A stretch of 64,000 nucleotides of DNA from Gordonia sp. UBA7599 (GTDB taxonomy: Bacteria; Actinomycetota; Actinomycetes; Mycobacteriales; Mycobacteriaceae): positions 1-64,000 of the forward strand of contig DLKD01000034.1 of the NCBI GenBank assembly GCA_002477755.1. The letters are read 5' to 3'. The notes beneath the pieces were generated by a model. That model had not been told where the DNA came from. It did no database searches and saw nothing but the letters and a program-made list of their open reading frames with translations. The position numbers were made by a program, and so were the translations under genes. Shown one piece after another: positions 1 to 8,765 of the stretch (its first letter is position 1; each line of letters opens with the position of its first letter).

Positions 1-1
1 C

Positions 2-826
2 TACGCGCTCTATCCGCACCTCACGGTGCGCGACAACGTCGCCTTCGGGCTGCGCCTGCGCAAGACGCCCGAGGACGACATCCGCAAGCGCGTCGACGAG
101 GTGGCCGCCATGCTCGGCATCGGCCACCTGCTCGACCGCTACCCCCGCGAGATGTCCGGCGGCCAGCGGCAGCGCGTCGCCATGGGTCGCGCCATCGCCC
201 GCCGCCCGCAGGTGTTTCTCTTCGACGAGCCGCTGAGCAACCTCGACGCCGCGCTGCGCGCGCAGGTGCGCGTGGAGATCAAGCGCCTGCACCAGTCCAT
301 CGGCGCCACGATGCTCTACGTCACCCACGATCAGGTGGAGGCGATGACGATGGGGGATCGGGTGGCGGTGCTCGACAAGGGCGTGCTGCAGCAGTGCGCC
401 ACGCCGCGCGACCTGTACGCCAAGCCCGACAACCTGTTCGTCGCCGGATTCATCGGCTCGCCGGCGATGAATCTGTTCACCGTGCCGGTGGGTCTGAGTG
501 GCATCGAACTCGGCGGGATCTCCATCCCGCCGCCGTCGTCGGCCAACCTCGACGCCGACGAGGTGGTGGTGGGTATCCGGCCCGAGGACCTGGCCATCGT
601 CGACGGGCGGTCGGTGCCGCAGTCGCTGCCGGTGGACGTCGACGTCGTGGAGGAACTAGGCTCCGACGCGTTCCTGTACGGAAGTACCGAACTGTTCGGT
701 GCGCAGGCATCGCTGGTGGCGCGGGCCGATTGGCGTTATCCGCCACACAAGGGCGACCGCTTGAACCTCGCCGTCGACGTGTCCCGGGTGCATCTGTTCT
801 CGACGATCACGGGTAAGCGGTTGTAA
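2..826 (+). CDS. Sugar ABC transporter ATP-binding protein (UgpC/MsmK/MalK type), 5' truncated
   Basis: This is the nucleotide-binding subunit that energises a carbohydrate importer. The reading frame is open from base 2, so the N-terminus and Walker A lie upstream of the window. The first residues (YALYPHLTVRDNVAFG) are the Q-loop region typical of MalK/UgpC proteins. The ABC signature MSGGQRQRVAMGRA, Walker B VFLFDEPLSNLDAALR and the switch histidine in YVTHDQVEA are all present. The last ~100 residues form the TOBE-type regulatory domain of this subfamily. The binding protein and two permeases follow on the same strand. The substrate cannot be read from the sequence; an oligosaccharide such as maltose or trehalose is the usual cargo of this family. 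Confidence 0.93.
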   Translation, partial: YALYPHLTVRDNVAFGLRLRKTPEDDIRKRVDEVAAMLGIGHLLDRYPREMSGGQRQRVAMGRAIARRPQVFLFDEPLSNLDAALRAQVRVEIKRLHQSIGATMLYVTHDQVEAMTMGDRVAVLDKGVLQQCATPRDLYAKPDNLFVAGFIGSPAMNLFTVPVGLSGIELGGISIPPPSSANLDADEVVVGIRPEDLAIVDGRSVPQSLPVDVDVVEELGSDAFLYGSTELFGAQASLVARADWRYPPHKGDRLNLAVDVSRVHLFSTITGKRL

Positions 827-940
827 GCCACGTCACCTTGCGGATGTGATACTTTGCCTGAGCTTGGTGTGACCCGCGACCCACGTGTCATGTCGTGTGT
901 GCGGCGAAAATTCTCGACCAGACCTGTGAACAGGAGAACT

Positions 941-2224
941 ATGGGTACCAGGACCCGGTTTGGCCGCGGCGGTATGTTCGCCGTTGCGCTTTCGGTGGCA
1001 TCAGCACTTGTGCTCTCGGCCTGCTCCGACGACGGCGACAGCGCCGACGATTCGGCCGGCAAGAACCTCGACGGCCGCGGCGCCATCTCGTTCGCCATGG
1101 GCAAGAACGACCTCGACCTCATCCGGCCGGTCGTCGCCTCGTGGAACAAGGCCCACGCCGACGAGCAGGTCAAGCTCGTCGAGCTCCCTGGTGAGGCCGA
1201 CGACCAGCGCTCACGCCTCGTCCAGTCCCTACAGGCCAAGAACAGCGAGTTCGACGTGATGGCGCTCGACGTCACCTGGACCGCGGAGTTCGCCGCCAAC
1301 GGCTGGCTGGAACCGCTCACCGGCGACCTGGCCATCGACACCGCCGGGCTGCTGCCGGCGACCGTCGAGAGTGCCACCTACCGCGATGTCCTCTACGCGG
1401 GCCCGCAGAACACCAACGCGCAGCTCCTCTACTACCGCAAGGACATCGTGGGCAACAAGGCCCCGGAGAACTGGGCGGCGCTCACCGAGAGCTGCGCCAA
1501 GGCCAAGGCCAAGAAGGTCGATTGCCTGGTCACCCAGCTCAAGCAGTACGAGGGTCTGACCGTCAACGCCAGCCAGTTCATCCATTCGTGGGGTGGCCAG
1601 GTCGTGGGCTCCGACGGCAAGACCCCCGAGGTCAACTCCACCAAGGCGAAGGAGGGTCTGTCGGCTCTCGTCGACGCCTACAAGAAGGGCCTGATCCCCA
1701 AGAAGGCCACCGGTTTCACCGAGGAGGAGACCAACCTGTCCTTCGTCGGCGGTGAGTCGGCCTACGCCTACAACTGGCCGTACATGTACACCAACGCCGG
1801 CGATGCCGAGTCGAAAGTGAAGGGCAAGTTCGGTGTCGCGGCCATCGTCGGACCCGACGGTGCCGGCGCCTCGACGCTCGGCGGTTACAACGACGGGATC
1901 AACGTCTACTCCAAGCACAAGGCCACCGCGCTGGACTTCATCAAGTACATCCAGAGCGCGGAGAACCAGAAGTCGTTCGCCAAGGCCTCGTTCCCGCCGG
2001 TGCTGGCCTCGATCTACGACGACAAGGGGCTGGTCAAGGAGTTCCCGTACCTCCCGGCGCTCAAGGACGCACTGGAGAATGCCAAGCCGCGCCCGGTCAC
2101 CCCGTACTACAACGGTGTGAGCAAGGCGATCCAGGACAACACCTACGCCGCGCTGAACGGATCCAAGACCGTCGATCAGGCCGCCGCCGACATCGACGCG
2201 GCGATCAAGGTCGCGACCAAGTGA
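941..2224 (+). CDS. ABC transporter extracellular sugar-binding lipoprotein
   Basis: This is the solute-binding component of the importer encoded by its neighbours, anchored outside the membrane. I chose the ATG at 941 because AGGAG lies just upstream and because it gives a classical lipoprotein signal peptide (basic start, hydrophobic core, lipobox LSAC). The open frame continues further upstream but would spoil the signal. The mature part (about 400 residues) has the family-1 extracellular binding protein layout, including a segment with FDVMALDVTWTAEFAANGWL near residue 105. It lies 114 nt after the ATPase gene and 40 nt before the first permease, so the genes are probably co-transcribed. 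Confidence 0.92.
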   Translation: MGTRTRFGRGGMFAVALSVASALVLSACSDDGDSADDSAGKNLDGRGAISFAMGKNDLDLIRPVVASWNKAHADEQVKLVELPGEADDQRSRLVQSLQAKNSEFDVMALDVTWTAEFAANGWLEPLTGDLAIDTAGLLPATVESATYRDVLYAGPQNTNAQLLYYRKDIVGNKAPENWAALTESCAKAKAKKVDCLVTQLKQYEGLTVNASQFIHSWGGQVVGSDGKTPEVNSTKAKEGLSALVDAYKKGLIPKKATGFTEEETNLSFVGGESAYAYNWPYMYTNAGDAESKVKGKFGVAAIVGPDGAGASTLGGYNDGINVYSKHKATALDFIKYIQSAENQKSFAKASFPPVLASIYDDKGLVKEFPYLPALKDALENAKPRPVTPYYNGVSKAIQDNTYAALNGSKTVDQAAADIDAAIKVATK

Positions 2225-2264
2225 TTTCGCGGGTCCGGCCCCGTCGCGTCCGGTCTGACCGGAC

Positions 2265-3230
2265 GTGATGGGGCCGCTCACCAAACGCACTCAGGGCCGG
2301 GATCTCCGGGCGTTCTGGCTGCTGGCACCCACCATGGCGGTGCTGGCGGTGGTCATCGCCTACCCGGTCCTGCGTGCCGTTTACCTGTCGTTTCAGGACG
2401 ACGCCGGCCTGAACGAGGAGACCGGCCGCTTCGAGTCCGGTGGCTTCGCCGGATTCCAGCACTACCTCATGTGGCTGACCGGCGACTGCGGGACCGGTGC
2501 CGGCAGTTGCCCCGACGGCAATCTCGGCAGTGACTTCTGGCAGGCGGTGGGGATCACCTTCTTCTTCGCCGTCGTCACCGTCGCCATCGAGGTGGTGCTC
2601 GGGTTGTGGATGGCCACGGTGATGAACCGCACCTTCGTGGGTCGTTCGCTGCTGCGGGCCAGCGTGCTCATCCCCTGGGCGATCCCGACCGCGGTCACCG
2701 CCAAGCTCTGGTTCTTCATCTTCGCCGAGAACGGCATCGCCAATAAGATGTTCGGCACCGACATCGCCTGGACCACCGACCCGTGGACGTCGCGGTTCGC
2801 GGTGATCATCGCGGACGTGTGGAAGACCACGCCGTTCATGGCGCTGCTGATTCTGGCCGGGCTGCAACTGATCCCGTCCGACGTATACGAAGCGGCCCGC
2901 GTCGACGGTGCGTCGAAGTGGAAACAGTTCGTGCACATCACCCTGCCGCTGGTGAAGCCGGCGCTCATGGTGGCGGTGCTGTTCCGGACTCTTGATGTGC
3001 TGCGCATGTACGATCTGCCGGCGATCCTAACCAGTACCAGCGGTGCGAGCCCGACTGCCACCGTGTCGATCCTGGTGGTCGATGAGATGCGCAGCGGCAA
3101 TTTCAACAGTGCCTCGGCATTGTCGACGATGGTCTTCCTGATGATCTTCGCGGTCGCGTTCATCATGGTGAAGTTCTTGGGCGCCAACGTGGTTCGCACG
3201 CAGGAAGAGCAGCGAAAGGGAGTCCGGTGA
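2265..3230 (+). CDS. ABC sugar permease, MalF/UgpA-like
   Basis: This is the first transmembrane subunit of the sugar importer. The protein of about 320 residues shows about six hydrophobic segments and the inner-membrane permease EAA motif (YEAARVDGASKWKQFVHITLPL, roughly residues 208-229), which docks on the ATPase. The start is GTG 2265 or the adjacent ATG 2268. The stop overlaps the next permease start by 4 nt, indicating translational coupling. Confidence 0.93.
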   Translation: MMGPLTKRTQGRDLRAFWLLAPTMAVLAVVIAYPVLRAVYLSFQDDAGLNEETGRFESGGFAGFQHYLMWLTGDCGTGAGSCPDGNLGSDFWQAVGITFFFAVVTVAIEVVLGLWMATVMNRTFVGRSLLRASVLIPWAIPTAVTAKLWFFIFAENGIANKMFGTDIAWTTDPWTSRFAVIIADVWKTTPFMALLILAGLQLIPSDVYEAARVDGASKWKQFVHITLPLVKPALMVAVLFRTLDVLRMYDLPAILTSTSGASPTATVSILVVDEMRSGNFNSASALSTMVFLMIFAVAFIMVKFLGANVVRTQEEQRKGVR

Positions 3231-4111
3231 CGACCGCAACGCCGGTACGCATGGCGTCGAGCGTGCAGACACGTAACCGGCGCAAGATCTTTCAGGCAAT
3301 CCGCACCTACGGCGGCGTGCTGCTGATCCTGGTGTGGGGGCTGGCGCCGTTCTACTGGATGGTCATCACCGCCTTCCGGGACGTCAAACACACCTTCGAC
3401 ACCACATGGTGGCCCACCCATGTCACCTTCCAGAATTTCCGGGACGCCCTGTCGACGGAGAAGAGCAACGACTTCCTCGCCGCCATCGTCAACAGCCTGC
3501 TGATCGGTGCCGTCACCACCGCGGTGGCATTGATCCTGGGCATCTTCGCCTCGTACGCGCTGGCCCGTGTCGCGTTCCGCGGCAAGTACATCGTCAGCGG
3601 CATCATCCTGGCGGCGTCGATGTTTCCGGGCGTGGCCCTGATCACGCCGATGTTCCAGCTGTTCGGTGACCTGAACTGGATCGGTAGCTATCAGGCGCTG
3701 ATCATCCCGAACATCTCGTTCGTGCTGCCGCTGACGGTATACACACTCACCTCGTTCATGAACGACATGCCGTGGGAACTGGAAGAGGCCGCCCGAATCG
3801 ACGGCGCGACCCGGACTCAGGCCTTCCGGCTGATCGTGCTGCCGTTGGCCGCGCCGGCCCTGTTCACCACGGCCATCCTCGCGTTCATCGCCACCTGGAA
3901 CGAGTTCATGCTCTCCAGTCAGCTGTCGACGCAGGATACCGAACCGGTGACCGTGGCCATCGCCCGATTTTCGGGAGAGAACTCGTTCACCCAGCCATAC
4001 ACCACGATCATGGCCGCGGGCGCGATCGTGACGGTCCCGCTGGTGATCATGGTGCTGCTGTTCCAGCGGCGCATCGTCTCGGGTCTGACCGCGGGCGGCG
4101 TGAAGTCGTGA
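3227..4111 (+). CDS. ABC sugar permease, MalG/UgpE-like
   Basis: This is the second transmembrane subunit of the importer, 294 residues. It has about six membrane segments and the EAA loop (ELEEAARIDGATRTQAF) near residues 184-200. It starts at the GTG of a GTGA overlap with the preceding permease. This completes a binding protein/permease/permease/ATPase set with the ATPase gene first, an order seen in several actinobacterial sugar transport operons. Confidence 0.93.
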   Translation: MTTATPVRMASSVQTRNRRKIFQAIRTYGGVLLILVWGLAPFYWMVITAFRDVKHTFDTTWWPTHVTFQNFRDALSTEKSNDFLAAIVNSLLIGAVTTAVALILGIFASYALARVAFRGKYIVSGIILAASMFPGVALITPMFQLFGDLNWIGSYQALIIPNISFVLPLTVYTLTSFMNDMPWELEEAARIDGATRTQAFRLIVLPLAAPALFTTAILAFIATWNEFMLSSQLSTQDTEPVTVAIARFSGENSFTQPYTTIMAAGAIVTVPLVIMVLLFQRRIVSGLTAGGVKS

Positions 4112-4137
4112 TTTCGGTGTGAGCTACAGGCCGGTTT

Positions 4138-4722
4138 ATGTTGGTCGTCATGGCCACCGGTAAACCACGGATCCTGCAGGACGGGCGGGACATGATCTGG
4201 ACCGTCCTCGCGCTGCTCGGGGTGTGCATCTTCGTGCTGTTCGCGTCGGGTAACTGGACGTTCGGCCTCAAGGCCGGCAACGGTGACGACAAGGTGCCCG
4301 CATTCGACGTGTCGGCCGCGCTCGTCGCCGACGCCCGGTCGATGCCGTTCCCGATCCGCCGTCCGGCAACCCCCGACGGCTGGAAGCCCAATTCGGGATC
4401 GACGCAGATGGTCGGTGGCAGCGTGGCGAGCAACGTCGGCTGGGTCAGCAAAAAGGGCTCGTACGTCCAGCTGACGCAGACCAGTGCCCCCGAGGACGAG
4501 CTGGTCGCCTTCCTCGGCGGTTTCGACGCGATGGGCGCGGGCAAGCGCGACGCGGGCGGCCACTCATGGGTGGTCTACGACGGTGAGGACAAGAACAAGT
4601 TCTGGATCACCGACCTCGGTGACGTCCGCATCGGCGTCCGCTCGAAGGGTCTCGACGCCGACATCGAAAAAATCGCGGTGGGCGTCGTAACGCAGGAGCC
4701 GCTGCCCAAGCCGGCCGGCTAG
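4138..4722 (+). CDS. DUF4245-type membrane-anchored protein
   Basis: This is a conserved actinobacterial protein of unknown function. One hydrophobic segment (about residues 19-38) follows a short basic N-terminus, leaving a ~150-residue extracytoplasmic domain. Position next to xseB-xseA-ispH is usual for this family. The start could be ATG 4138 or ATG 4150. The last codons and stop lie within the first copy of a 53-bp tandem duplication. Confidence 0.72.
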   Translation: MLVVMATGKPRILQDGRDMIWTVLALLGVCIFVLFASGNWTFGLKAGNGDDKVPAFDVSAALVADARSMPFPIRRPATPDGWKPNSGSTQMVGGSVASNVGWVSKKGSYVQLTQTSAPEDELVAFLGGFDAMGAGKRDAGGHSWVVYDGEDKNKFWITDLGDVRIGVRSKGLDADIEKIAVGVVTQEPLPKPAG

Positions 4723-4828
4723 TTGGTGGGCGGGATTGGGTAACGCAGGAGCCGCTGCCCAAGCCGGCCGGCTAGTTGGTGGGCGGGATTGGGTAACGCA
4801 GGAGCCGCTGCCCGAGCCCGCCGGCTAG
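4688..4828. repeat. 53-bp tandem repeat, about 2.7 copies, between convergent genes
   Basis: Two identical 53-bp units (4688-4740 and 4741-4793) are followed by a third partial unit (4794-4828) with two base differences. Each unit begins TAACGCAGGAGCCGCTGCCC and ends GGCGGGATTGGG. The array covers the last codons of the DUF4245 gene at one end and the stop codon of xseB at the other, so it fills the whole convergent intergenic space. Perfect identity of the first two copies suggests a recent duplication. Confidence 0.95.
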
Positions 4829-5040
4829 TCCTCGGTATTGAGGGCCTTTTCGATGCGGTCGCGGGCACCGGCGAGGTGTTCTTCGCAGCGGGCCGCCAGT
4901 GCTTCGCCCCGTTCCCACAGGGCCAGTGAGGCATCGAGGTCGAGTCCGCCGCGTTCGAGCAGCGTGACCACCTCGACCAGTTCGTCGCGGGCCGCTTCGT
5001 AGCCGAGTTCGGCCACCGGCTGTCGTTCGTCCTTGGTCAC
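4825..5040 (-). CDS. xseB: Exodeoxyribonuclease VII small subunit
   Basis: XseB (71 residues) combines with XseA to form exonuclease VII, which degrades single-stranded DNA. The sequence has the family's helical layout with [23 protein letters not shown] and [18 protein letters not shown]. It starts at a GTG overlapping the xseA stop by 4 nt. Its stop codon lies in the last partial copy of the 53-bp repeat. Confidence 0.95.
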   Translation of the reverse strand: MTKDERQPVAELGYEAARDELVEVVTLLERGGLDLDASLALWERGEALAARCEEHLAGARDRIEKALNTED

Positions 5041-6281
5041 TGCTCTTCCTTAGCTTCAACGGCGGCTGTGTCGATGACTGCCGGGGCGGAGCCGTCGGCG
5101 ACCCGGATCCGGATTCTCGCGCCCGCGGGCAGGTCGTCCACCGAAGACACCGCGTGCGGGTCGTCGATGTCGAGTCGCTGCACCACCGCGTAGCCGCGGG
5201 CCAGGGTCTGTGCGGGGCCGAGCGTACTCAGCCGGGCCGACAGGTGTTCGATGCGGCGCTGTTCACCGTCGACGGCCCGGGTGATGTCGCGGCGCAGCGC
5301 CGACCGCATGCGGGTGATGTCGTCGGCGCGGGCATCGATCATGGTGAGCGGTCTGGCGAGCACCGGCCGGGCGCGGAGCCCGGCCAGGCCGCGTTCCTCG
5401 CGGTGCACCCAGTTGCGCAGGGCGTGGGCGCTGCGGCGGCGCAGTTCGGCGATCGCGGTGAGTTCGGCGGACACGTCGGGCACCGCGCGTTTGGCGGCGT
5501 CGGTGGGGGTGGCGGCGCGCACGTCGGCCACATGGTCGAGCAGCGGGCTGTCGGGTTCGTGGCCGATGGCGCTGATCACCGGGGTGCGGCACGCGGACAC
5601 CGCCCGCAGCAGGGTTTCGTCGGAGAAGGGGAGCAGGTCTTCGACGCTGCCGCCGCCGCGGGCGATGATGATCACCTCGACGTGTTCGGCGGCGTCGAGT
5701 TCGGCGAGCAGCGGCAGGATGCTCGGCACCGCCGCCGGACCCTGCACGGTGGCGTCGCGGATCTCAAACCGCACCGACGACCAGCGGGCGGTGGCCACGG
5801 CCACCACGTCGCGCTGGGCGGCGGAGGCCCGGCCGGAGATGAGACCGACGGCCTTGGGCAGGAACGGCAGCGGCCGCTTGAGCCGCGGGTCGAACAGTCC
5901 CTCGGCCTCCAGCAGGCGGCGCAGCCGCTCGATCCGGGCCAGCAGCTCGCCGAGCCCGACCGCGCGAATCGCGTTGACCCGCAACGAGAACGATCCGCGC
6001 ACGGTGTAGAAGCTGGGCTTGCCGCGGACGATGACCTGGGTGCCCTCGGTGAGTTTCACCGGCGCCGCGGCCACCAGGTCACGCGGGCAGATGATGTCCA
6101 GCGACATGTTGGCGGCGGGGTCACGAAGCACCATGTACGCCGTCGAGCTGCGCAGGTTGATCTGGGTCAGCTGACCCTCGACCCAGACCGTGCCGAGCTT
6201 GTCGATCCAGGCCGCAACCCGGGTGGCGACCGCCCGGACCGGGAACGGGTTCTCCGCCGAGCTGCCCTGCGCGCTGGTCAC
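5037..6281 (-). CDS. xseA: Exodeoxyribonuclease VII large subunit
   Basis: This is the catalytic subunit of exonuclease VII, 414 residues, the expected length. An N-terminal OB-fold ([20 protein letters not shown], about residues 33-52) is followed by the conserved core with [15 protein letters not shown] and [19 protein letters not shown], and a helical C-terminal region. It starts at GTG 6281, overlapping the upstream gene by 4 nt, and is coupled to xseB downstream. Confidence 0.96.
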   Translation of the reverse strand: MTSAQGSSAENPFPVRAVATRVAAWIDKLGTVWVEGQLTQINLRSSTAYMVLRDPAANMSLDIICPRDLVAAAPVKLTEGTQVIVRGKPSFYTVRGSFSLRVNAIRAVGLGELLARIERLRRLLEAEGLFDPRLKRPLPFLPKAVGLISGRASAAQRDVVAVATARWSSVRFEIRDATVQGPAAVPSILPLLAELDAAEHVEVIIIARGGGSVEDLLPFSDETLLRAVSACRTPVISAIGHEPDSPLLDHVADVRAATPTDAAKRAVPDVSAELTAIAELRRRSAHALRNWVHREERGLAGLRARPVLARPLTMIDARADDITRMRSALRRDITRAVDGEQRRIEHLSARLSTLGPAQTLARGYAVVQRLDIDDPHAVSSVDDLPAGARIRIRVADGSAPAVIDTAAVEAKEEQ

Positions 6282-6865
6282 TTGGCGGTCGCGCGGGTGA
6301 TCCTGTTGGCCAGCAGCGTCTGGAACGGGGCGCGGGCTTTGGCGGATTCCTCGTAGGCCAGCAGTGCCCTGAGGTCGGCGACAGTCAGGGACTGGATGCG
6401 GGCCCGCAGTTGGGCCAGGGTCAGTGAGTCGTAGTCGAGTTCACCGGCGATGGCCGGCGGTTCGGCGGCCGGCTTGGCAGGTTCCTCGGCGGTCTTCTTC
6501 GCCCCGGTTGCCGCCCTGGCGCCTGCGGTCCGCCCCGGCGGGTCGGTCACCGAATACAAGGCGAACCGCCCCTCGGTCGCACGCTCCCCGTTGGCGGTCG
6601 GGGTCTCGGGCTCCGGCTCGTCGTCCTCGTCGAACGTCGCCCAGTCGGGCTTCTCCTCTTTGGGCGGGAACACCATCTCCAGGGCGGCGTCGCCCTTGAT
6701 GGCGAAGCCCGCGAGATCCTGCTGCACCTTCATCACCAGCTGCGCGATGGTGCTCGCGAACGTCATCGGATACATCACGATGGTTTGCGGCAGCTTGCGG
6801 GTCTCTTCGATGGCGGTCACGGCCACGCCGACCAGCAGGCGGATCCCGTACGGTGCTTGAGCCAT
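6278..6865 (-). CDS. Lipid-droplet-associated protein, Rv1109c-type
   Basis: This 195-residue protein resembles the mycobacterial lipid-droplet-associated family encoded beside xseA and ispH. The N-terminal ~80 residues ([20 protein letters not shown] onward) carry amphipathic and hydrophobic stretches that could bind a lipid surface. A charged Ala/Pro/Glu linker follows, then a C-terminal helical repeat ([25 protein letters not shown]). I chose ATG 6865 over upstream starts because it gives the conserved N-terminus. The name rests on recalled family resemblance and position; the biochemical role is not visible. Confidence 0.7.
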   Translation of the reverse strand: MAQAPYGIRLLVGVAVTAIEETRKLPQTIVMYPMTFASTIAQLVMKVQQDLAGFAIKGDAALEMVFPPKEEKPDWATFDEDDEPEPETPTANGERATEGRFALYSVTDPPGRTAGARAATGAKKTAEEPAKPAAEPPAIAGELDYDSLTLAQLRARIQSLTVADLRALLAYEESAKARAPFQTLLANRITRATAK

Positions 6866-6918
6866 GGGCACCAGCCTACGGCTGGCCCGGCCACGCCGGG
6901 GAAACGTACCCTGAATCC

Positions 6919-7923
6919 ATGCCGCCAACCGTCAACATGGGGATTCCCGGTGCCACCAGCTCCGTCGCGCACAGCGGCGGCAAGCGGGTGCTACTCGCCG
7001 AACCGCGGGGTTACTGCGCCGGGGTGGATCGCGCCGTGGAGACCGTCGAACGTGCCCTGGAGAAGCACGGCGCGCCGGTCTACGTGCGCCACGAGATCGT
7101 GCACAACCGCCACGTCGTCGACACCCTCTCCGAACGCGGTGCGGTGTTCGTCGGGGAGACCGACGAGGTGCCCGAGGGTGCGATCGTCGTTTTCTCTGCG
7201 CATGGGGTGTCCCCGGCGGTCCACGAGTCCGCGGCGCAGCGCAAACTCCAGACCATTGACGCGACGTGCCCGTTGGTCACGAAGGTCCACCAGGAGGCCA
7301 AGCGTTTCGCCCGCGACGACTTCGACATTCTGCTCATCGGCCACGAGGGTCACGAGGAGGTCGAGGGCACCTCGGGCGAGGCGCCCGACCACATCCAGAT
7401 CGTCGACGGCCCTGACCACGTCGATGACGTCGAGGTCCGCGAGGGTGCGCAGCTCGTGTGGCTCTCGCAGACGACGCTCTCGGTGGACGAAACCATGGAG
7501 ACGGTGCGCCGCCTGCGCGAGAAGTTCCCGCAGTTGCAGGACCCGCCCAGCGACGACATCTGCTACGCCACCCAGAACCGGCAGGTCGCGGTGAAGGCGA
7601 TGGCCAAGCATTGCGAGTTGGTGATCGTGGTGGGCTCGAAGAACTCGTCGAACTCGGTGCGCCTCGTCGAGGTTGCGCTGCAGTCGGGCGCTTCCGCGTC
7701 CTACCTCGTCGACTACGCCCGCGAGATCGACCCGACCTGGCTCGACGGTGTGACGACGGTGGGCGTGACGTCGGGGGCGTCGGTGCCCGAGGTTCTAGTC
7801 CGCGGCGTGCTCGACTTTCTCTCCGAGTACGGCTACGAGAACGTCGAGACCATCAACACCGCCGAGGAGACGCTGACTTTCGCGCTGCCCCGCGAATTGC
7901 GTCCGGCGCGCACCGCCAAGTAG
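6919..7923 (+). CDS. ispH: 4-hydroxy-3-methylbut-2-enyl diphosphate reductase
   Basis: IspH catalyses the last step of the MEP isoprenoid pathway, reducing HMBPP to IPP and DMAPP with an iron-sulfur cluster. The three cluster cysteines are visible in [22 protein letters not shown] and [10 protein letters not shown], and the substrate loop with its glutamate in [14 protein letters not shown]. The protein is 334 residues from ATG 6919. It is divergent from the lipid-droplet protein gene with only 53 nt between starts, so the two probably share a promoter region. Confidence 0.97.
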   Translation: MPPTVNMGIPGATSSVAHSGGKRVLLAEPRGYCAGVDRAVETVERALEKHGAPVYVRHEIVHNRHVVDTLSERGAVFVGETDEVPEGAIVVFSAHGVSPAVHESAAQRKLQTIDATCPLVTKVHQEAKRFARDDFDILLIGHEGHEEVEGTSGEAPDHIQIVDGPDHVDDVEVREGAQLVWLSQTTLSVDETMETVRRLREKFPQLQDPPSDDICYATQNRQVAVKAMAKHCELVIVVGSKNSSNSVRLVEVALQSGASASYLVDYAREIDPTWLDGVTTVGVTSGASVPEVLVRGVLDFLSEYGYENVETINTAEETLTFALPRELRPARTAK

Positions 7924-8001
7924 CCGGCCCGGGTCCGAAAGTCCCCGGCGTCAACGCGTGTTATGCCGTGCGAGCAGGGTGCAGCGTCGTAGCCTTCGCG
8001 T

Positions 8002-8751
8002 ATGGCTATGGACATGAACCGTCGGAGGCTTTTCGGTGTCGCGGGTGTGGCGGCGGCAGGTGCCGCGCTGGCCGCGTGTTCCACCGATGACAAGAAGGAC
8101 GAGGCCACGCCCACCTCGACGTCCAAGACGGCGCCCGGTCCGGTGCACCGCCCCGAGATCGAGACACCGGCGCAAGCCCGTGAGGAACTGCGCAAAGGCA
8201 ATGAGCGCTACCTGAACGGCGAGCAGGTTCACCCGGGTACCGACGAGATGCGCCGCGTGGAGGTCGCGCTCAAGCAGGAGCCGTTCGCCGCGATCCTCAC
8301 CTGTGCCGACTCGCGGGTCCCCGTCGAGATCGTCACCGATCAGGGCTTTGGCGACTTGTTCGTCGTCCGCGTCGCCGGCAACGTCGTCGGCTCATCGGAG
8401 TTGGGGAGCCTGCAGTACGCGGTGGAGCACCTGCACGTCCCACTGATCGCCGTCGCGGGTCACGCCAAGTGCGGCGCGGTGGACGCGGCTGTCGGGGTGG
8501 CCGATGGCGGAGCCATGCCCGGCGGGGCGGTCGACGACATCGTCAACCACATCCTGCCGGCCGTGCGCGCTGCCAAGAACGAGGTCACCCCGGACCAAAA
8601 CCTGCTCACAGAGGCGATCAAGGCCAATGCGATCCAGTCCCGCGACATCGTGCTGAAGGATCCGCTGATTGCTGCGGAGGTGTCCAAGGGCAAGCTCGAG
8701 GTGGTCGCCGCGTACTACGACATCGACACCGGGAAGTTCGTCGTCCTCTAG
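8002..8751 (+). CDS. Exported beta-class carbonic anhydrase (Tat/lipoprotein signal)
   Basis: The enzyme interconverts CO2 and bicarbonate. The zinc-binding motifs of beta-carbonic anhydrases are present: CADSRVP (Cys and the Asp/Arg dyad) and HAKCG (His and Cys). The N-terminus is unusual for this family, with a twin-arginine-like RRRLFG, a hydrophobic stretch and a lipobox-like LAAC near residue 25, followed by a Thr/Ser/Lys-rich linker. This predicts export and membrane tethering on the outer face. The start may be ATG 8002, 8008 or 8014, none with a strong ribosome site. It lies convergent with and 14 nt from mycP. Confidence 0.9.
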   Translation: MAMDMNRRRLFGVAGVAAAGAALAACSTDDKKDEATPTSTSKTAPGPVHRPEIETPAQAREELRKGNERYLNGEQVHPGTDEMRRVEVALKQEPFAAILTCADSRVPVEIVTDQGFGDLFVVRVAGNVVGSSELGSLQYAVEHLHVPLIAVAGHAKCGAVDAAVGVADGGAMPGGAVDDIVNHILPAVRAAKNEVTPDQNLLTEAIKANAIQSRDIVLKDPLIAAEVSKGKLEVVAAYYDIDTGKFVVL

Positions 8752-8765
8752 CGGCCGGGCACACT

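Noticed and set aside
5154..6356. 400-codon plus-strand ORF opposite xseA
   Set aside because: It is composition-driven antisense of a clear xseA gene, rich in Arg/Gly/His with no domain.
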